Shown piece by piece: positions 24,435-33,343 of a stretch of 64,000 nucleotides of DNA; positions within the stretch are counted from its first letter, which is position 1; each line of letters starts with the position of its first letter. The notes under the pieces were generated by a model. The model did no database searches and was not told the DNA's origin. It saw only the letters and a list, made by a program, of their open reading frames with translations. Where the stretch lies: the NCBI GenBank assembly GCA_029256185.1, contig JAQSYI010000019.1, positions 1-64,000 on the forward strand, written 5' to 3'. The position numbers were made by a program, and so were the translations under genes. The DNA comes from Paenibacillaceae bacterium (GTDB lineage Bacteria > Bacillota > Bacilli > Paenibacillales > NBRC-103111).

Positions 24435-25078
24435 AAGAGATGGGCTCGCTCAGAAGAGTGTTCCGGCAGAGCCAGGCCATGCTGCTCACCATCGGCGCGC
24501 GAAAAGTGCTGGGGGATGTACAGGTAGGGGACAGCATTGCCGTGAATGGCGTCTGCCTGACCGTGGTGGCATTTGATGCTGATTCGTTCACCGCGGATGT
24601 CATGCCGGAGACCTACCGCCAAACCAGCCTGGGGCAGCTTAAACCGGGCAGTCCGGTGAACCTGGAAAGAGCTATGGGAGCTCATAAGCGGTTTGGGGGG
24701 CATATTGTCCAAGGTCATGTGGACACAACGGGCAGGATTGTGTCCAGGGCGGCGGAGGAGAATGCTGTCGTATTCACCGTAGAGCCGGAAGAACGGGATA
24801 TCCTGCGGTACGTGCTGCCCCGAGGATCCATTGCCATTGACGGGATCAGTCTGACCGTGATCAGAGTGGAGGACCGGCAATTTTCCGTTTCCATCATTCC
24901 CCACACATTGGCGGAGACCGTGCTCGCCCATAAGGGAGCGGGAGACGCGGTGAATCTGGAGTGCGATATTCTGGGCAAATATGTGGAGCGGCTGCTTTCC
25001 TTCCGTACGGAAGAAACATCTGCGGGAGGCAAGAGCGGGATCAGTGCGGCGTTTTTGGCCGAAAACGGATTTATGTGA
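24416..25078 (+). CDS. ribE: riboflavin synthase alpha chain
   Basis: 220 residues with two lumazine-binding repeats (MFTGIIEEMG at 1-10 and the second near 98). It joins two lumazine molecules into riboflavin. SIAVNGVCLTV in repeat 1 and SIAIDGISLTV in repeat 2 show the internal duplication. The start lies inside ribD, so translation is probably coupled. Confidence 0.96.
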   Translation: MFTGIIEEMGSLRRVFRQSQAMLLTIGARKVLGDVQVGDSIAVNGVCLTVVAFDADSFTADVMPETYRQTSLGQLKPGSPVNLERAMGAHKRFGGHIVQGHVDTTGRIVSRAAEENAVVFTVEPEERDILRYVLPRGSIAIDGISLTVIRVEDRQFSVSIIPHTLAETVLAHKGAGDAVNLECDILGKYVERLLSFRTEETSAGGKSGISAAFLAENGFM

Positions 25079-25136
25079 CTGGGATGGTATATGTGAATGG
25101 AAAAGAGTCGCAGAAAAAACGAGGGAGTGGAACAGG

Positions 25137-26384
25137 ATGGGAGAACCGGTTCGTTTGGATGGAATTGAAGAGGCGATTTATGACTTGATGCTGGGAAAGG
25201 CGATACTGGTTGTCGATGACGAGGACCGGGAGAATGAAGGGGATCTGATTGTGCTGGCGGAGAAGGCAACGCCGGATATCATCAATTTTATGATCCGCGA
25301 AGCGCGGGGGCTGGTCTGTGTCCCCATCACAGAGGAACGTGCGGCCGAGCTGCAGTTGGATTTGATGGTTCATCATAATACGGATTATCACGGAACGGCC
25401 TTTACGGTTTCCGTAGACCATTCTGATACGACTACCGGGATATCCGCCTTTGAACGCGCCAGAACGGTCAAGGGACTGACTGATCCTGCGTCCAAGCCCT
25501 TCCATTTCCGCCGGCCGGGACATATATTTCCGCTGATCGCGAAGAAGGGCGGTGTGCTCCGCCGCGCCGGCCATACGGAAGCAGCGGTGGATCTGGCCCG
25601 GATGTGCGGCTCTTACCCCGCGGCTGTTATCTGCGAGGTCGTGAAGGAGGACGGCACTATGGCCCGGCTGCCGGATCTGGTGGAATTCGCCCGCAAGCAC
25701 GATCTGAAGCTGATCTCCATCGAGGATCTGATCCACTACCGCAACGAGAAGGAAAAGCTGATCAAGCGGGAGGTGGAGGTGAAGCTGCCGACGGATTACG
25801 GGGTTTTTACCGCTATCGCCTATACCAATGAGATCGACCAGAAGGAGCATGTGGCCTTGATCAAGGGCCAGCTTGATCCGGATCAGCCCGTGCTGGTCCG
25901 CGTGCATTCCGAGTGTCTGACCGGAGACGTGTTCCATTCCCACCGCTGCGATTGCGGTCCCCAACTGGCGGCAGCCCTCAAGCAGATTGACGAGAACGGC
26001 TCCGGCGTGCTTTTATATATGAGGCAAGAGGGCCGCGGAATTGGCTTGATTAATAAGCTTAGGGCCTACAAGCTTCAGGAGCAGGGGCTGGATACCGTTG
26101 AGGCCAATCTGAAGCTGGGATTTGATGCAGATCTGCGGGATTACGGCATCGGCGCACAGATTTTGAAGGACCTAGGGGTGCAAAGCATCCGGCTGTTGAC
26201 TAATAATCCAAGAAAAATCAAGGGCTTGGAAGGATATGGCCTGCAGGTTGTCGAAAGAGTTGCGTTGCAGACGCTGGAGAACGAGGATAACAAGGCGTAT
26301 CTCCGCACCAAGCAGCAGAAGCTGGGACATCTGCTGCAGTTCAAGGAAGAATGGACAGCGACCACTACAGAACCGAAGGGATGA
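25137..26384 (+). CDS. ribBA: bifunctional RibBA (DHBP synthase/GTP cyclohydrolase II)
   Basis: 415 residues. The N-terminal DHBP synthase (about 1-208) has DDEDRENEGDLI and RAGHTEAAVDL. The C-terminal GTP cyclohydrolase II (about 215-405) has the zinc ligands in CLTGDVFHSHRCDCGPQL and the RQEGRGIGL motif. It supplies both precursors of the pathway. ATG 25137 has GAGGGAG at 9 nt; an open frame extending upstream into ribE is ignored. Its stop overlaps an ATG of ribH. Confidence 0.96.
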   Translation: MGEPVRLDGIEEAIYDLMLGKAILVVDDEDRENEGDLIVLAEKATPDIINFMIREARGLVCVPITEERAAELQLDLMVHHNTDYHGTAFTVSVDHSDTTTGISAFERARTVKGLTDPASKPFHFRRPGHIFPLIAKKGGVLRRAGHTEAAVDLARMCGSYPAAVICEVVKEDGTMARLPDLVEFARKHDLKLISIEDLIHYRNEKEKLIKREVEVKLPTDYGVFTAIAYTNEIDQKEHVALIKGQLDPDQPVLVRVHSECLTGDVFHSHRCDCGPQLAAALKQIDENGSGVLLYMRQEGRGIGLINKLRAYKLQEQGLDTVEANLKLGFDADLRDYGIGAQILKDLGVQSIRLLTNNPRKIKGLEGYGLQVVERVALQTLENEDNKAYLRTKQQKLGHLLQFKEEWTATTTEPKG

Positions 26385-26389
26385 ATAAT

Positions 26390-26860
26390 ATGAGCCGTAT
26401 TTATGAAGGTCATTTAGTTTCCGAGGGATTGCGCTATGGGATCGTAATCGGACGTTTCAACGAATTTATTACCACCAAGCTGCTGGGCGGGGCGCTGGAC
26501 GCGCTGAAGCGTCATGGAGCCAAGGAGGAAGAGGTGGAGGTGGCCTGGGTGCCGGGAGCTTTCGAGATTCCGCTGGCTGCGCTGAAGATGGCGGAGAGCG
26601 GCAAGTACGACGCCGTGATTACCCTGGGAGCGGTTATCCGCGGTTCTACCCCCCACTTCGATTACGTATGCGCCGAGGTATCCAAGGGGGTTGCCTCCAC
26701 CTCTATGAAGACGGGCGTACCCACAATCTTCGGAGTGCTGACCACCGATTCCATCGAGCAGGCGATTGAGCGCGCCGGCACCAAGGCGGGCAACAAAGGC
26801 TGGGAAGCTGCAGTAACCGCCATTGAAATGGCGAATCTGCTGAAACAATTCCAGGCTTAG
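26390..26860 (+). CDS. ribH: 6,7-dimethyl-8-ribityllumazine synthase
   Basis: 156 residues, the icosahedral-shell-forming lumazine synthase. IGRFNEFITTKLLGGALDAL, VPGAFEIPLA and GAVIRGSTPHFDYV with the catalytic His are present. ATG 26390 lies 9 nt after GAAGGG; ATG 26381 touches that site and is less likely. Last gene of the rib operon. Confidence 0.96.
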   Translation: MSRIYEGHLVSEGLRYGIVIGRFNEFITTKLLGGALDALKRHGAKEEEVEVAWVPGAFEIPLAALKMAESGKYDAVITLGAVIRGSTPHFDYVCAEVSKGVASTSMKTGVPTIFGVLTTDSIEQAIERAGTKAGNKGWEAAVTAIEMANLLKQFQA

Positions 26861-26872
26861 GGGTCATAGCCG

Positions 26873-27667
26873 ATGAAGGTGACATTCAAGCTCGAAGCCT
26901 TCGAAGGTCCCTTGGACCTGTTGCTCCACTTGATCGATAAGGCGGAAGTGGATATTTACAATATTCCGATCAAGATGATTACCGATCAGTATCTGGAGGT
27001 TCTGCAAGGGATGCAGGAGCTGGAGCTGGAGGTTACCAGCGAATTTCTGGTCATGGCGGCCACACTGTTGGCAATCAAGAGCAAGATGCTGCTGCCCAAG
27101 CCTCCTCCTGAAATCTTTGTGGACGAAGGAATGGATTGGGACGGCATGGATGGGGAGTTCGACCCCCGGACAGAACTGGTCAATAAGCTGATCGAATACC
27201 GTAAGTACAAGGAGATCGCGGACCATCTCCGGGAGAAGGAAACAGAGCGGAGTCTGATTTATACCCGCGAGGCCTGTGATCTGTCTCCTTTTGTACAGAA
27301 GGTGGTTGTCAATCCTGTGGAGGGATTGGCGATTGCGGACCTGCTGCTGGCTTTCCGCAAGGCGCTGCGCAAGCAAGCGGGCCGCAACCGGGTGGCCACC
27401 ATCCACCGTGACGAAATCTCGGTGAAGGACAGGATCAGGCAGGTGGCGGAATATCTTCAGGAACGCGGCGGCAGGATGTTGTTTTCCGCTTTGCTCTCTG
27501 AGGAGAACACCCGCGAGGAGATTGTGGTTACCTTCCTGGCGCTGCTGGAACTGATGAAGATGAAGCAGATTGTATGCTATCAGCACAAGCTGTTCGAAGA
27601 TATTGTGATTCAAGCCAGAGAGGAAGGAAATTTGGATGCAGTTGCCGAAATTGAAGTCGATTATTGA
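26873..27667 (+). CDS. scpA: segregation and condensation protein A
   Basis: 264 residues, kleisin subunit of the SMC-ScpA-ScpB condensin that compacts and separates the chromosome. The N-terminal FEGPLDLLLHLIDKAEVDIY and the segment SEFLVMAATLLAIKSKMLLP are kleisin hallmarks, with the C-terminal winged helix near 190-255. It follows ribH by 12 bp, so it may be read from the rib operon, and overlaps scpB by 32 bp. Confidence 0.96.
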   Translation: MKVTFKLEAFEGPLDLLLHLIDKAEVDIYNIPIKMITDQYLEVLQGMQELELEVTSEFLVMAATLLAIKSKMLLPKPPPEIFVDEGMDWDGMDGEFDPRTELVNKLIEYRKYKEIADHLREKETERSLIYTREACDLSPFVQKVVVNPVEGLAIADLLLAFRKALRKQAGRNRVATIHRDEISVKDRIRQVAEYLQERGGRMLFSALLSEENTREEIVVTFLALLELMKMKQIVCYQHKLFEDIVIQAREEGNLDAVAEIEVDY

Positions 27668-28241
27668 GGGGCTTCTTTTCGCCGCGGGAGAGGAAGGGCT
27701 TGATGTCAGACAACTGGCCGAGGTGCTGGAGCTGGATATAAAATTCACCCTCTCCCTTGTCCAAGATCTCAAGTCGGAGATGAAGAAGAAAGGCAGAGGC
27801 ATCCAGATCGTGGAAATAGCCGGGGCGCTGCAGCTGACCACTCTGCCTGAGCACGCTCCCTATTTTGAACGGCTGGCCTCATCTCCAAGCCGTGCTTCCT
27901 TATCTCAGGCGGCCTTGGAGACGCTGTCCATTATCGCTTACAAGCAGCCGATCACCCGGGTTGAGATTGAGGAAATCCGTGGTGTGAAAAGCGACCGCGC
28001 TCTTCAGACCTTGGTCGCCAAGGACCTGATTGAAGAGAAGGGACGGGCAGAAGCGGTGGGAAGACCCATTCTGTACGGGACGACAAAATCATTCCTGGAT
28101 TACTTCGCCCTAAATGGTCTGCAGGATTTGCCGGATTCTTCGCTGTTCGAGCATGAGGTGGACCTGGGTGAAGAAACCCGGCTTTTGTTCGAGAAGCTGG
28201 AGAGCAAGCAGCTTACTATGGAGGAAATGGACAAGAATTAA
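27636..28241 (+). CDS. scpB: segregation and condensation protein B
   Basis: 201 residues, two winged-helix domains that bridge the ScpA kleisin. SIIEGLLFAAGEEGLDVRQL opens the first domain and LSIIAYKQPITRVEIEEIRG the second. The acidic C-terminal tail is less conserved. ATG 27636 lies within the end of scpA, about 9 nt after GAGGAAGG, suggesting coupled synthesis of the pair. Confidence 0.96.
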   Translation: MQLPKLKSIIEGLLFAAGEEGLDVRQLAEVLELDIKFTLSLVQDLKSEMKKKGRGIQIVEIAGALQLTTLPEHAPYFERLASSPSRASLSQAALETLSIIAYKQPITRVEIEEIRGVKSDRALQTLVAKDLIEEKGRAEAVGRPILYGTTKSFLDYFALNGLQDLPDSSLFEHEVDLGEETRLLFEKLESKQLTMEEMDKN

Positions 28242-28273
28242 GTGCATGCCCTGCCAGAAACAAGGTTAGACTA

Positions 28274-28327
28274 AACTCCGTACAACCGGTCCTGCTTTTG
28301 AGCAGTGCCGGAAGCGGAGTTTTTTTG
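28274..28327 (+). terminator. scpAB terminator
   Basis: AACTCCG plus CCGG pair with CCGG plus CGGAGTT around a long loop, then seven T residues. Confidence 0.75.
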
Positions 28328-28383
28328 TTTAAAGCATCGAAGCATGGCTTCACTTTGCTTGGGTGAAATAAGGAGGCTTGAGA

Positions 28384-29064
28384 ATGACTTGGTGGGGATG
28401 GCTGCTTCTCGCCTTTATTGTGGTATTGTCTGCTGCTGCGCTGAGCTCCATTCAAATGCAGGTTTTCTACTCCCGGATGAAGGACAATGACCGGTTCTAC
28501 TTTTATATAGAAGCTTTGTATGGCTTAATCAAATACCGTTACGAAGTGCCGCTGTTAGCATTCAAGGGGCTGTTCAAAGGAGTGGAAGTCAAGCAGGAGT
28601 ATGTAAACGAGCAGGGTGACCGCTTGGTGGGGGAGAAAACTTCAAGTATTGATAAGGACAAGATCCTGGAATTTTTCCGGAAGGCCAAGCAGGCCACTCA
28701 GTCCACCTTTCATATAAAGGATTGGGTGCTGGATATGATGACCCGTGTCACCTGCACGAAGCTTTCGTGGAACACAAGGATAGGTCTGGGGGATGCACCG
28801 GAAACGGCGATTGTAACGGGGGTTATCTGGTCATTGAAATCATCGGCGCTGGGCTATCTGTTCCGGCATGTCAAACGTTGCGCCACGCCCAAAATCCAAG
28901 TGCTTCCCATGTACAATCAAATCCATTTTTCCACGGAATTCTCTTGCATAGCCCAAATTCGACTGGGTCATGCTATATTTGTGGGACTGCTGTTTCTGAT
29001 TCGCATCTTGAAGGTGAAGGGAGGAATAAAAGCATGGCAGAGCATCCTATTCAAGGCCTCATGA
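28384..29064 (+). CDS. DUF2953 membrane-anchored protein (YtfI-like)
   Basis: 226 residues with an N-terminal membrane helix (WWGWLLLAFIVVLSAAALSS) and a second hydrophobic stretch near residues 200-214 (HAIFVGLLFLIRILKV). Position before ytfJ and overall style match the DUF2953 protein YtfI, which lies next to ytfJ in B. subtilis. Function is unknown, probably sporulation-linked. ATG 28384 is 7 nt from AAGGAGG. It overlaps ytfJ by 31 bp. Confidence 0.8.
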   Translation: MTWWGWLLLAFIVVLSAAALSSIQMQVFYSRMKDNDRFYFYIEALYGLIKYRYEVPLLAFKGLFKGVEVKQEYVNEQGDRLVGEKTSSIDKDKILEFFRKAKQATQSTFHIKDWVLDMMTRVTCTKLSWNTRIGLGDAPETAIVTGVIWSLKSSALGYLFRHVKRCATPKIQVLPMYNQIHFSTEFSCIAQIRLGHAIFVGLLFLIRILKVKGGIKAWQSILFKAS

Positions 29065-29522
29065 AAGTCGCCATGGAAAATATCAAGGAAATGGTGGATG
29101 TTAATACGATTGTCGGGGACCCGGTGGAAACTCCGGACGGCAGCGTGATTATGCCCATCAGCAAAGTGGGCTTCGGATTTGCTGCAGGCGGCAGCGAGTT
29201 TTACGGGGACATTGAGGAGGCCGGCAGCAACGGAAGCAATAATGATGCCAATGGCGCAACCGTAATGCTTCCCTTCGGGGGCGGCAGCGGCGGCGGGGTG
29301 TCCATTACACCGATAGCCTTCCTTGTGGTCAACAAGCAAGGGGTAAAGGTTGTGCCTCTGGACAATCAAACCCATATTTATGAGCGTCTTATCGATTCCG
29401 CCCCTCAAGTAGTGGAGAAAATCCAGAGCATGCTGAAGAGCGGCAGGCAAACCGGCACAGGAGCGGCCGGTGTGGATGTTAATCATTCTATCTTCGAAGG
29501 CGCCTCGAATTCGACCGTGTAA
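29034..29522 (+). CDS. ytfJ: GerW-family sporulation protein YtfJ
   Basis: 162 residues. GerW/YtfJ proteins are forespore products affecting germination. The conserved core VDVNTIVGDPVETPDGSVIM, PISKVGFGFAAGGSEF and the glycine-rich loop with SITPIAFLVV is intact. GGGAGG precedes ATG 29034. It overlaps the end of the DUF2953 gene, matching the ytfI-ytfJ pair, and is followed by a strong terminator. Confidence 0.94.
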   Translation: MAEHPIQGLMKVAMENIKEMVDVNTIVGDPVETPDGSVIMPISKVGFGFAAGGSEFYGDIEEAGSNGSNNDANGATVMLPFGGGSGGGVSITPIAFLVVNKQGVKVVPLDNQTHIYERLIDSAPQVVEKIQSMLKSGRQTGTGAAGVDVNHSIFEGASNSTV

Positions 29523-29568
29523 GGTCAACAGCTGCGCCGGAGGATTTCAACCGCATATTGTCTTTGAG

Positions 29569-29621
29569 AAACGTCTTGCGGCTGCCGGAGAATTATTCCG
29601 GCGGGCTTGAGACGTTTTTTT
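29569..29621 (+). terminator. ytfJ terminator
   Basis: AAACGTCT at 29569 pairs with AGACGTTT ending near 29617; an inner GCCGGAG-AATTA-TTCCGGC stem strengthens it; a T run follows. Confidence 0.85.
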
Positions 29622-29658
29622 GCATTGAGGGCAGATCCCTATCATGCTGTCTTGGAAG

Positions 29659-29688
29659 GTCATGTTCCCGGTTGAACAAGCATATATA
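29659..29688 (+). promoter_or_regulatory. candidate sigma-E promoter of dacB-spmA-spmB
   Basis: GTCATGTT (29659-29666), a 14-bp spacer and CATATATA (29681-29688) fit the mother-cell sigma-E consensus. B. subtilis dacB-spmAB is sigma-E controlled. Confidence 0.55.
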
Positions 29689-29716
29689 TGGTACAAGTAT
29701 GCGGGGGACGAAAGGA

Positions 29717-30901
29717 ATGGATTCTTCTATGAAAAAAATGTTGATCGCTTTGCTGACAGCGGTATTCCTGACAGTTGCGGGGCAAGGCGGTGCCGTCACC
29801 GTGTCCGCCCAGCCGGGCGGAATAGGCACAAGCGCCGAAGCCGCGGCGCTCATTGATGTAACCTCGGGCAGGGTGCTGCATTCCCAGCAGGGGGACAAGC
29901 GGATGCGGATCGCCAGTCTCACCAAGGTCATGACGGCGATTGTGGCCATTGAACAAGGGACGTTGTCCGACCCGGTGAAGGTAAGCAAGAACGCCTTCGG
30001 CAAAGAAGGTTCTTCCATCTACCTGAAGCTTGGCGAGGAAATGAGTCTGCATCATATGCTCTACGGACTGATGCTGCGTTCCGGCAACGACGCGGCCACA
30101 GCCATTGCCGAGCATATCGGCGGCTCGGAGCAAGGGTTCGTGCTGCTGATGAACGAGAAGGCGAGGGAGCTGGGGATGGAGCATTCCCGGTTCATGAATC
30201 CCCATGGTCTCGATCATGACGAGCATTATTCCACTGCCAACGACATGGCGGTGCTGACCGCTTATGCACTGAAGAATCCGGTATTCCAGGAAATCGTCAA
30301 GACCGAGGTGAAGAAGGTTCCCAACCCTTCCGAAGCATGGGATCATGTATGGAGCAACAAGAACAAGATGCTGAATATATATGAGGGCGCAGACGGCGTC
30401 AAAACCGGCTATACCAAAATCGCCAAACGCTGTCTGATCTCGTCAGCCACACGCAACGGGCAGCAGCTGGCGGTAGTCACGCTGAACGATCCCAATGACT
30501 GGCTGGACCACAGGAATCTGCTGGACTGGGGCTTCGCCAATTACAAGCTGACCCAACTGGTACAGAAGAACGAAGCCGTTGATACAGGCTTTGCTGCAGG
30601 CAGCTCATTTTATTACGCCTTGGCTGAGGGGGAAGCGGCCCAAATCACGAAGAGGCCAGAGTGGACGGACCGCAACTCCGCCGCCTTCCGTCTGGGGGAT
30701 GCGGGCAAGCTGACCGTGCTGCTGAACGGAAAGCCTATCGGGAGCGTGCCTGTCTATCCGGAAGGAAGCCCGCAGCTTCAGCCGGAGCAGTCAGCGTGGG
30801 GCCAGGAGGCATCCCGCAGTGCAGGGCTCGCAAGTATGGGACAGGGCTGGACGGGCAGGCTGGGGGATATCTTGCGGGCGTTATTTACTATAGAAGGGTA
30901 G
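29717..30901 (+). CDS. dacB: D-alanyl-D-alanine carboxypeptidase DacB
   Basis: About 394 residues. Mother-cell enzyme that lowers cross-linking of the spore cortex. A signal peptide ends near VSA-QPGG. The three penicillin-binding motifs are SLTK (in RIASLTKVMTA), SGN (MLRSGNDAAT) and KTG (GVKTGYTKIA). The C-terminal beta domain is shorter than in DacF. ATG 29717 and ATG 29729 are both possible; neither has an ideal ribosome site. First of dacB-spmA-spmB. Confidence 0.93.
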   Translation: MDSSMKKMLIALLTAVFLTVAGQGGAVTVSAQPGGIGTSAEAAALIDVTSGRVLHSQQGDKRMRIASLTKVMTAIVAIEQGTLSDPVKVSKNAFGKEGSSIYLKLGEEMSLHHMLYGLMLRSGNDAATAIAEHIGGSEQGFVLLMNEKARELGMEHSRFMNPHGLDHDEHYSTANDMAVLTAYALKNPVFQEIVKTEVKKVPNPSEAWDHVWSNKNKMLNIYEGADGVKTGYTKIAKRCLISSATRNGQQLAVVTLNDPNDWLDHRNLLDWGFANYKLTQLVQKNEAVDTGFAAGSSFYYALAEGEAAQITKRPEWTDRNSAAFRLGDAGKLTVLLNGKPIGSVPVYPEGSPQLQPEQSAWGQEASRSAGLASMGQGWTGRLGDILRALFTIEG

Positions 30902-30911
30902 GTGGCGGCAG

Positions 30912-31505
30912 ATGGTGAACTGGATTTGGCTGTTCTTTATTGTGGCCGGCTTTGCCGTTGCTGCCTACACCGGCAATATCGACAGTGTGACCCAGGCCGT
31001 ATTCGACGGCTCCAAAACCGGGGTGACGGTCTCCTTCGGCCTAATCAGCATCATGGTCTTCTGGCTGGGCATCATGCGCATTGCCGAGGATGCGGGACTC
31101 TTGAAAAGAATTGCTTCCCTGCTCCGCCCTGTAGTCCGCTGGCTGTTCCCCAGCGTGCCGTCCGATCATCCGGCTATGGGCTACATCATGTCCAACATGA
31201 GCGCCAATATTCTGGGACTGGGCAATGCAGCCACGCCCATGGGCATCAAGGCCATGCAGGAGCTGCAGAAGCTGAATCCGGACAAGACCAAGGCTTCCGC
31301 CGCCATGTCCACTCTGCTTGCGATCAATACGGCGAGCATTACACTGATCCCGACAACCATCATTGCCATCCGCCTCAATTTCGGCTCGGCCAATGCCGCG
31401 GAAATCGTCGGCACCACGCTGATGGCTACAACAATCGCTACAGTTGTGGCCTTGTTGACGGATAAATGGTACCAGCGCAAACACTTCCCGTCCTCGAAGG
31501 GGTGA
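30912..31505 (+). CDS. spmA: spore maturation protein A
   Basis: 197 residues with about five membrane segments. SpmA and SpmB are needed for full spore-core dehydration and heat resistance in B. subtilis and carry nucleoside-transporter gate-like domains. Conserved GYIMSNMSANILGLGNAATP and TASITLIPTTIIAIR are visible. It starts 10 bp after dacB and ends 5 bp before the spmB start. Confidence 0.95.
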   Translation: MVNWIWLFFIVAGFAVAAYTGNIDSVTQAVFDGSKTGVTVSFGLISIMVFWLGIMRIAEDAGLLKRIASLLRPVVRWLFPSVPSDHPAMGYIMSNMSANILGLGNAATPMGIKAMQELQKLNPDKTKASAAMSTLLAINTASITLIPTTIIAIRLNFGSANAAEIVGTTLMATTIATVVALLTDKWYQRKHFPSSKG

Positions 31506-31510
31506 AAGGC

Positions 31511-32044
31511 ATGTATGCTTTTGTTTCCATGATCTCCATGTGGGCGATTCCTGTCATCATTGTATTCATCCCGCTCTATGCCGCGTTCAAGAAAATACCG
31601 GTCTACGAAACGTTTACAGAAGGGGCGAAGGACGGCTTCGACACGGCCATCCGGATCATTCCCCACTTGGTGGGCATGATGGTTGCCATCTCTGTTTTCC
31701 GGGCTTCGGGCGCATTGGAATTGATCATCGGCTGGATTGAGCCGCTGTTAAGCCGGTTCAATATTCCCGGCGAGGTGCTGCCTCTGGGAATATTGCGCCC
31801 GATTACCGGGGCAGGCTCCCTGGCGTATACCACCGATTTGATCAAGGAATTCGGCCCCGATTCCATGATCGGGCGGATTGCCTCCACCATTCAGGGCAGC
31901 ACCGACACCACGCTATACGTGCTGACCGTCTATTTCGGCGCCGCAGGAATCAGGAAGTCCGGCTACGCCCTGAAGGTAGGGCTCATTTCCGATGCTGTCG
32001 GCTTTATTGCCGCGATTGCCGTCTGTTTCCTTGTATTCGGTTAA
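31511..32044 (+). CDS. spmB: spore maturation protein B
   Basis: 177 residues, integral membrane, partner of SpmA. Segments FDTAIRIIPHLVGMMVAISV, LPLGILRPITGAGSLAYTTD and STIQGSTDTTLYVLTVYFG match the family. ATG 31511 is chosen (GAAGGGG about 9 nt upstream); the longer frame reaches back into spmA. Confidence 0.95.
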   Translation: MYAFVSMISMWAIPVIIVFIPLYAAFKKIPVYETFTEGAKDGFDTAIRIIPHLVGMMVAISVFRASGALELIIGWIEPLLSRFNIPGEVLPLGILRPITGAGSLAYTTDLIKEFGPDSMIGRIASTIQGSTDTTLYVLTVYFGAAGIRKSGYALKVGLISDAVGFIAAIAVCFLVFG

Positions 32045-32120
32045 AATTCAACGAACCGCTGCGCCCGCATCCTCATATACTGGAAACACCAGACGCAAAA
32101 GAGCTGAGGTGAACAAAGTG

Positions 32121-32462
32121 ATGAAGGTTGTGGGTATTGTTGTACACCATTCCGTCTGCTCTGCCATCAACGGAAAAGGATATGATTTTCTCATTCTGAA
32201 GAACGGTTCCATTATCCCCGCAGCGCAGCCCACCGATCCCAACTTTATCCACATATGTCTTGAAGGAGATTTTTCGGACAGCGCCCAGGCGGAATCAGCA
32301 GAGACGAAGGAACAGCTTTTTTTGTTCCAGAAGCTGATTTTGCGCCTGTCCAGGCTTCATAATTTCAGCGGAGAGGAGATTTTTCCCCATTCCAGGGAAT
32401 GCCCGGGGAAATATTTCCCATGGTCCCGGCTTGTGATTTCGGGGAATGACGGTTATCATTAG
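32121..32462 (+). CDS. short amidase_2/PGRP-like protein
   Basis: 113 residues. VGIVVHHSVCS at the start, GKGYDFLILKNGSIIPAAQP in the middle and FPHSRECPGKYFPW at the end resemble the three zinc-binding blocks of N-acetylmuramoyl-L-alanine amidases (type 2): His, His and Cys. It has no signal peptide and is much shorter than secreted amidases (usual domain about 130-150 residues). It lies between spmB and rluB, so a role in spore-wall handling is conceivable but unproven. GAGGTG precedes the ATG by about 10 nt. Confidence 0.65.
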   Translation: MKVVGIVVHHSVCSAINGKGYDFLILKNGSIIPAAQPTDPNFIHICLEGDFSDSAQAESAETKEQLFLFQKLILRLSRLHNFSGEEIFPHSRECPGKYFPWSRLVISGNDGYH

Positions 32463-32482
32463 CATGAGGTGACTAATGATCC

Positions 32483-33268
32483 ATGGAAAGATTGCAGAAA
32501 GTTCTGGCCCAGGCGGGCATCGCCTCGCGCCGCAAGTGCGAGGAATACATAACGTCCGGCCGTGTAACGGTTAATGACGTACTCACGAAAGAGCTGGGGG
32601 TCAAGGTTGACCCTGCCAAGGACATCATCAAGGTGGACGGAAAGCCCGTCAAGGCGCAGCAGAAAATCTATCTCATGCTGAACAAGCCCAAAGGGGTAAT
32701 TACCAGCGCCGTTGATCCTGAAGGGCGCAAGGTGGTATCCGATTTTCTTCCCGGAGTGAAGGAGCGGGTCTATCCGGTGGGGCGTCTGGATTACGATACG
32801 GAGGGGCTGCTCATTCTTACGAATGACGGAGAATTTGCCAACCTTCTGACTCATCCCAAGCATCACATTCCCCGCACCTATCATGCAACAGTGAAGGGGA
32901 ATCTCCATGGTTCTGTATTGGACAAGCTCAAGGCAGGCGTGAAGCTGGATGACGGAATGACAGCTCCGGCGGAGGCGGATTATTACGATATCAATCCCGA
33001 CAAGAACGAGACAGTGGTTGCCATTACGATCTATGAGGGCCGCAACCGGCAGGTGCGCCGTATGTTCGAAGCGGTGAATCATCCTGTTGTCCGGCTCAAA
33101 CGGGTGATGTTCGGCTCCCTTGCCTTGATGGGGCTGCCCCGGGGCAAATACAGAAGCCTCTCTTCCGAGGAAGTCAAGGACCTGCAAAACGAAGCGCTTG
33201 CCTTGAAGGAGCAGCCTGACCAGGCGCCCGCTTCCCCTTCTACGCAGCAGGAAGAAGACCAGCAATAG
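32483..33268 (+). CDS. rluB: 23S rRNA pseudouridine synthase RluB-like
   Basis: 261 residues. S4 RNA-binding domain (1-60, MERLQKVLAQAGIASRRKCE), then an RsuA-type catalytic domain with D103 in VGRLDYDTEGLLILTNDG and RNRQVRRMF near the end. The C-terminal tail is rich in Glu, Gln and Ser. It modifies a uridine in 23S rRNA near the peptidyl-transferase centre (family knowledge). Same position as B. subtilis ypuL, between spmB and resA. Confidence 0.93.
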   Translation: MERLQKVLAQAGIASRRKCEEYITSGRVTVNDVLTKELGVKVDPAKDIIKVDGKPVKAQQKIYLMLNKPKGVITSAVDPEGRKVVSDFLPGVKERVYPVGRLDYDTEGLLILTNDGEFANLLTHPKHHIPRTYHATVKGNLHGSVLDKLKAGVKLDDGMTAPAEADYYDINPDKNETVVAITIYEGRNRQVRRMFEAVNHPVVRLKRVMFGSLALMGLPRGKYRSLSSEEVKDLQNEALALKEQPDQAPASPSTQQEEDQQ

Positions 33269-33283
33269 CTGTTCGGTTTTCGG

Positions 33284-33309
33284 GGCTCCACATCTGTGGG
33301 GCCATTTTT
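33284..33309 (+). terminator. rluB terminator
   Basis: GGCTCCAC and GTGGGGCC with a 4-nt loop (one G-T pair), followed by ATTTTTC. Confidence 0.7.
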
Positions 33310-33343
33310 CGCAAAGTTTCCGCATGAAATGCAGGTGATGATA

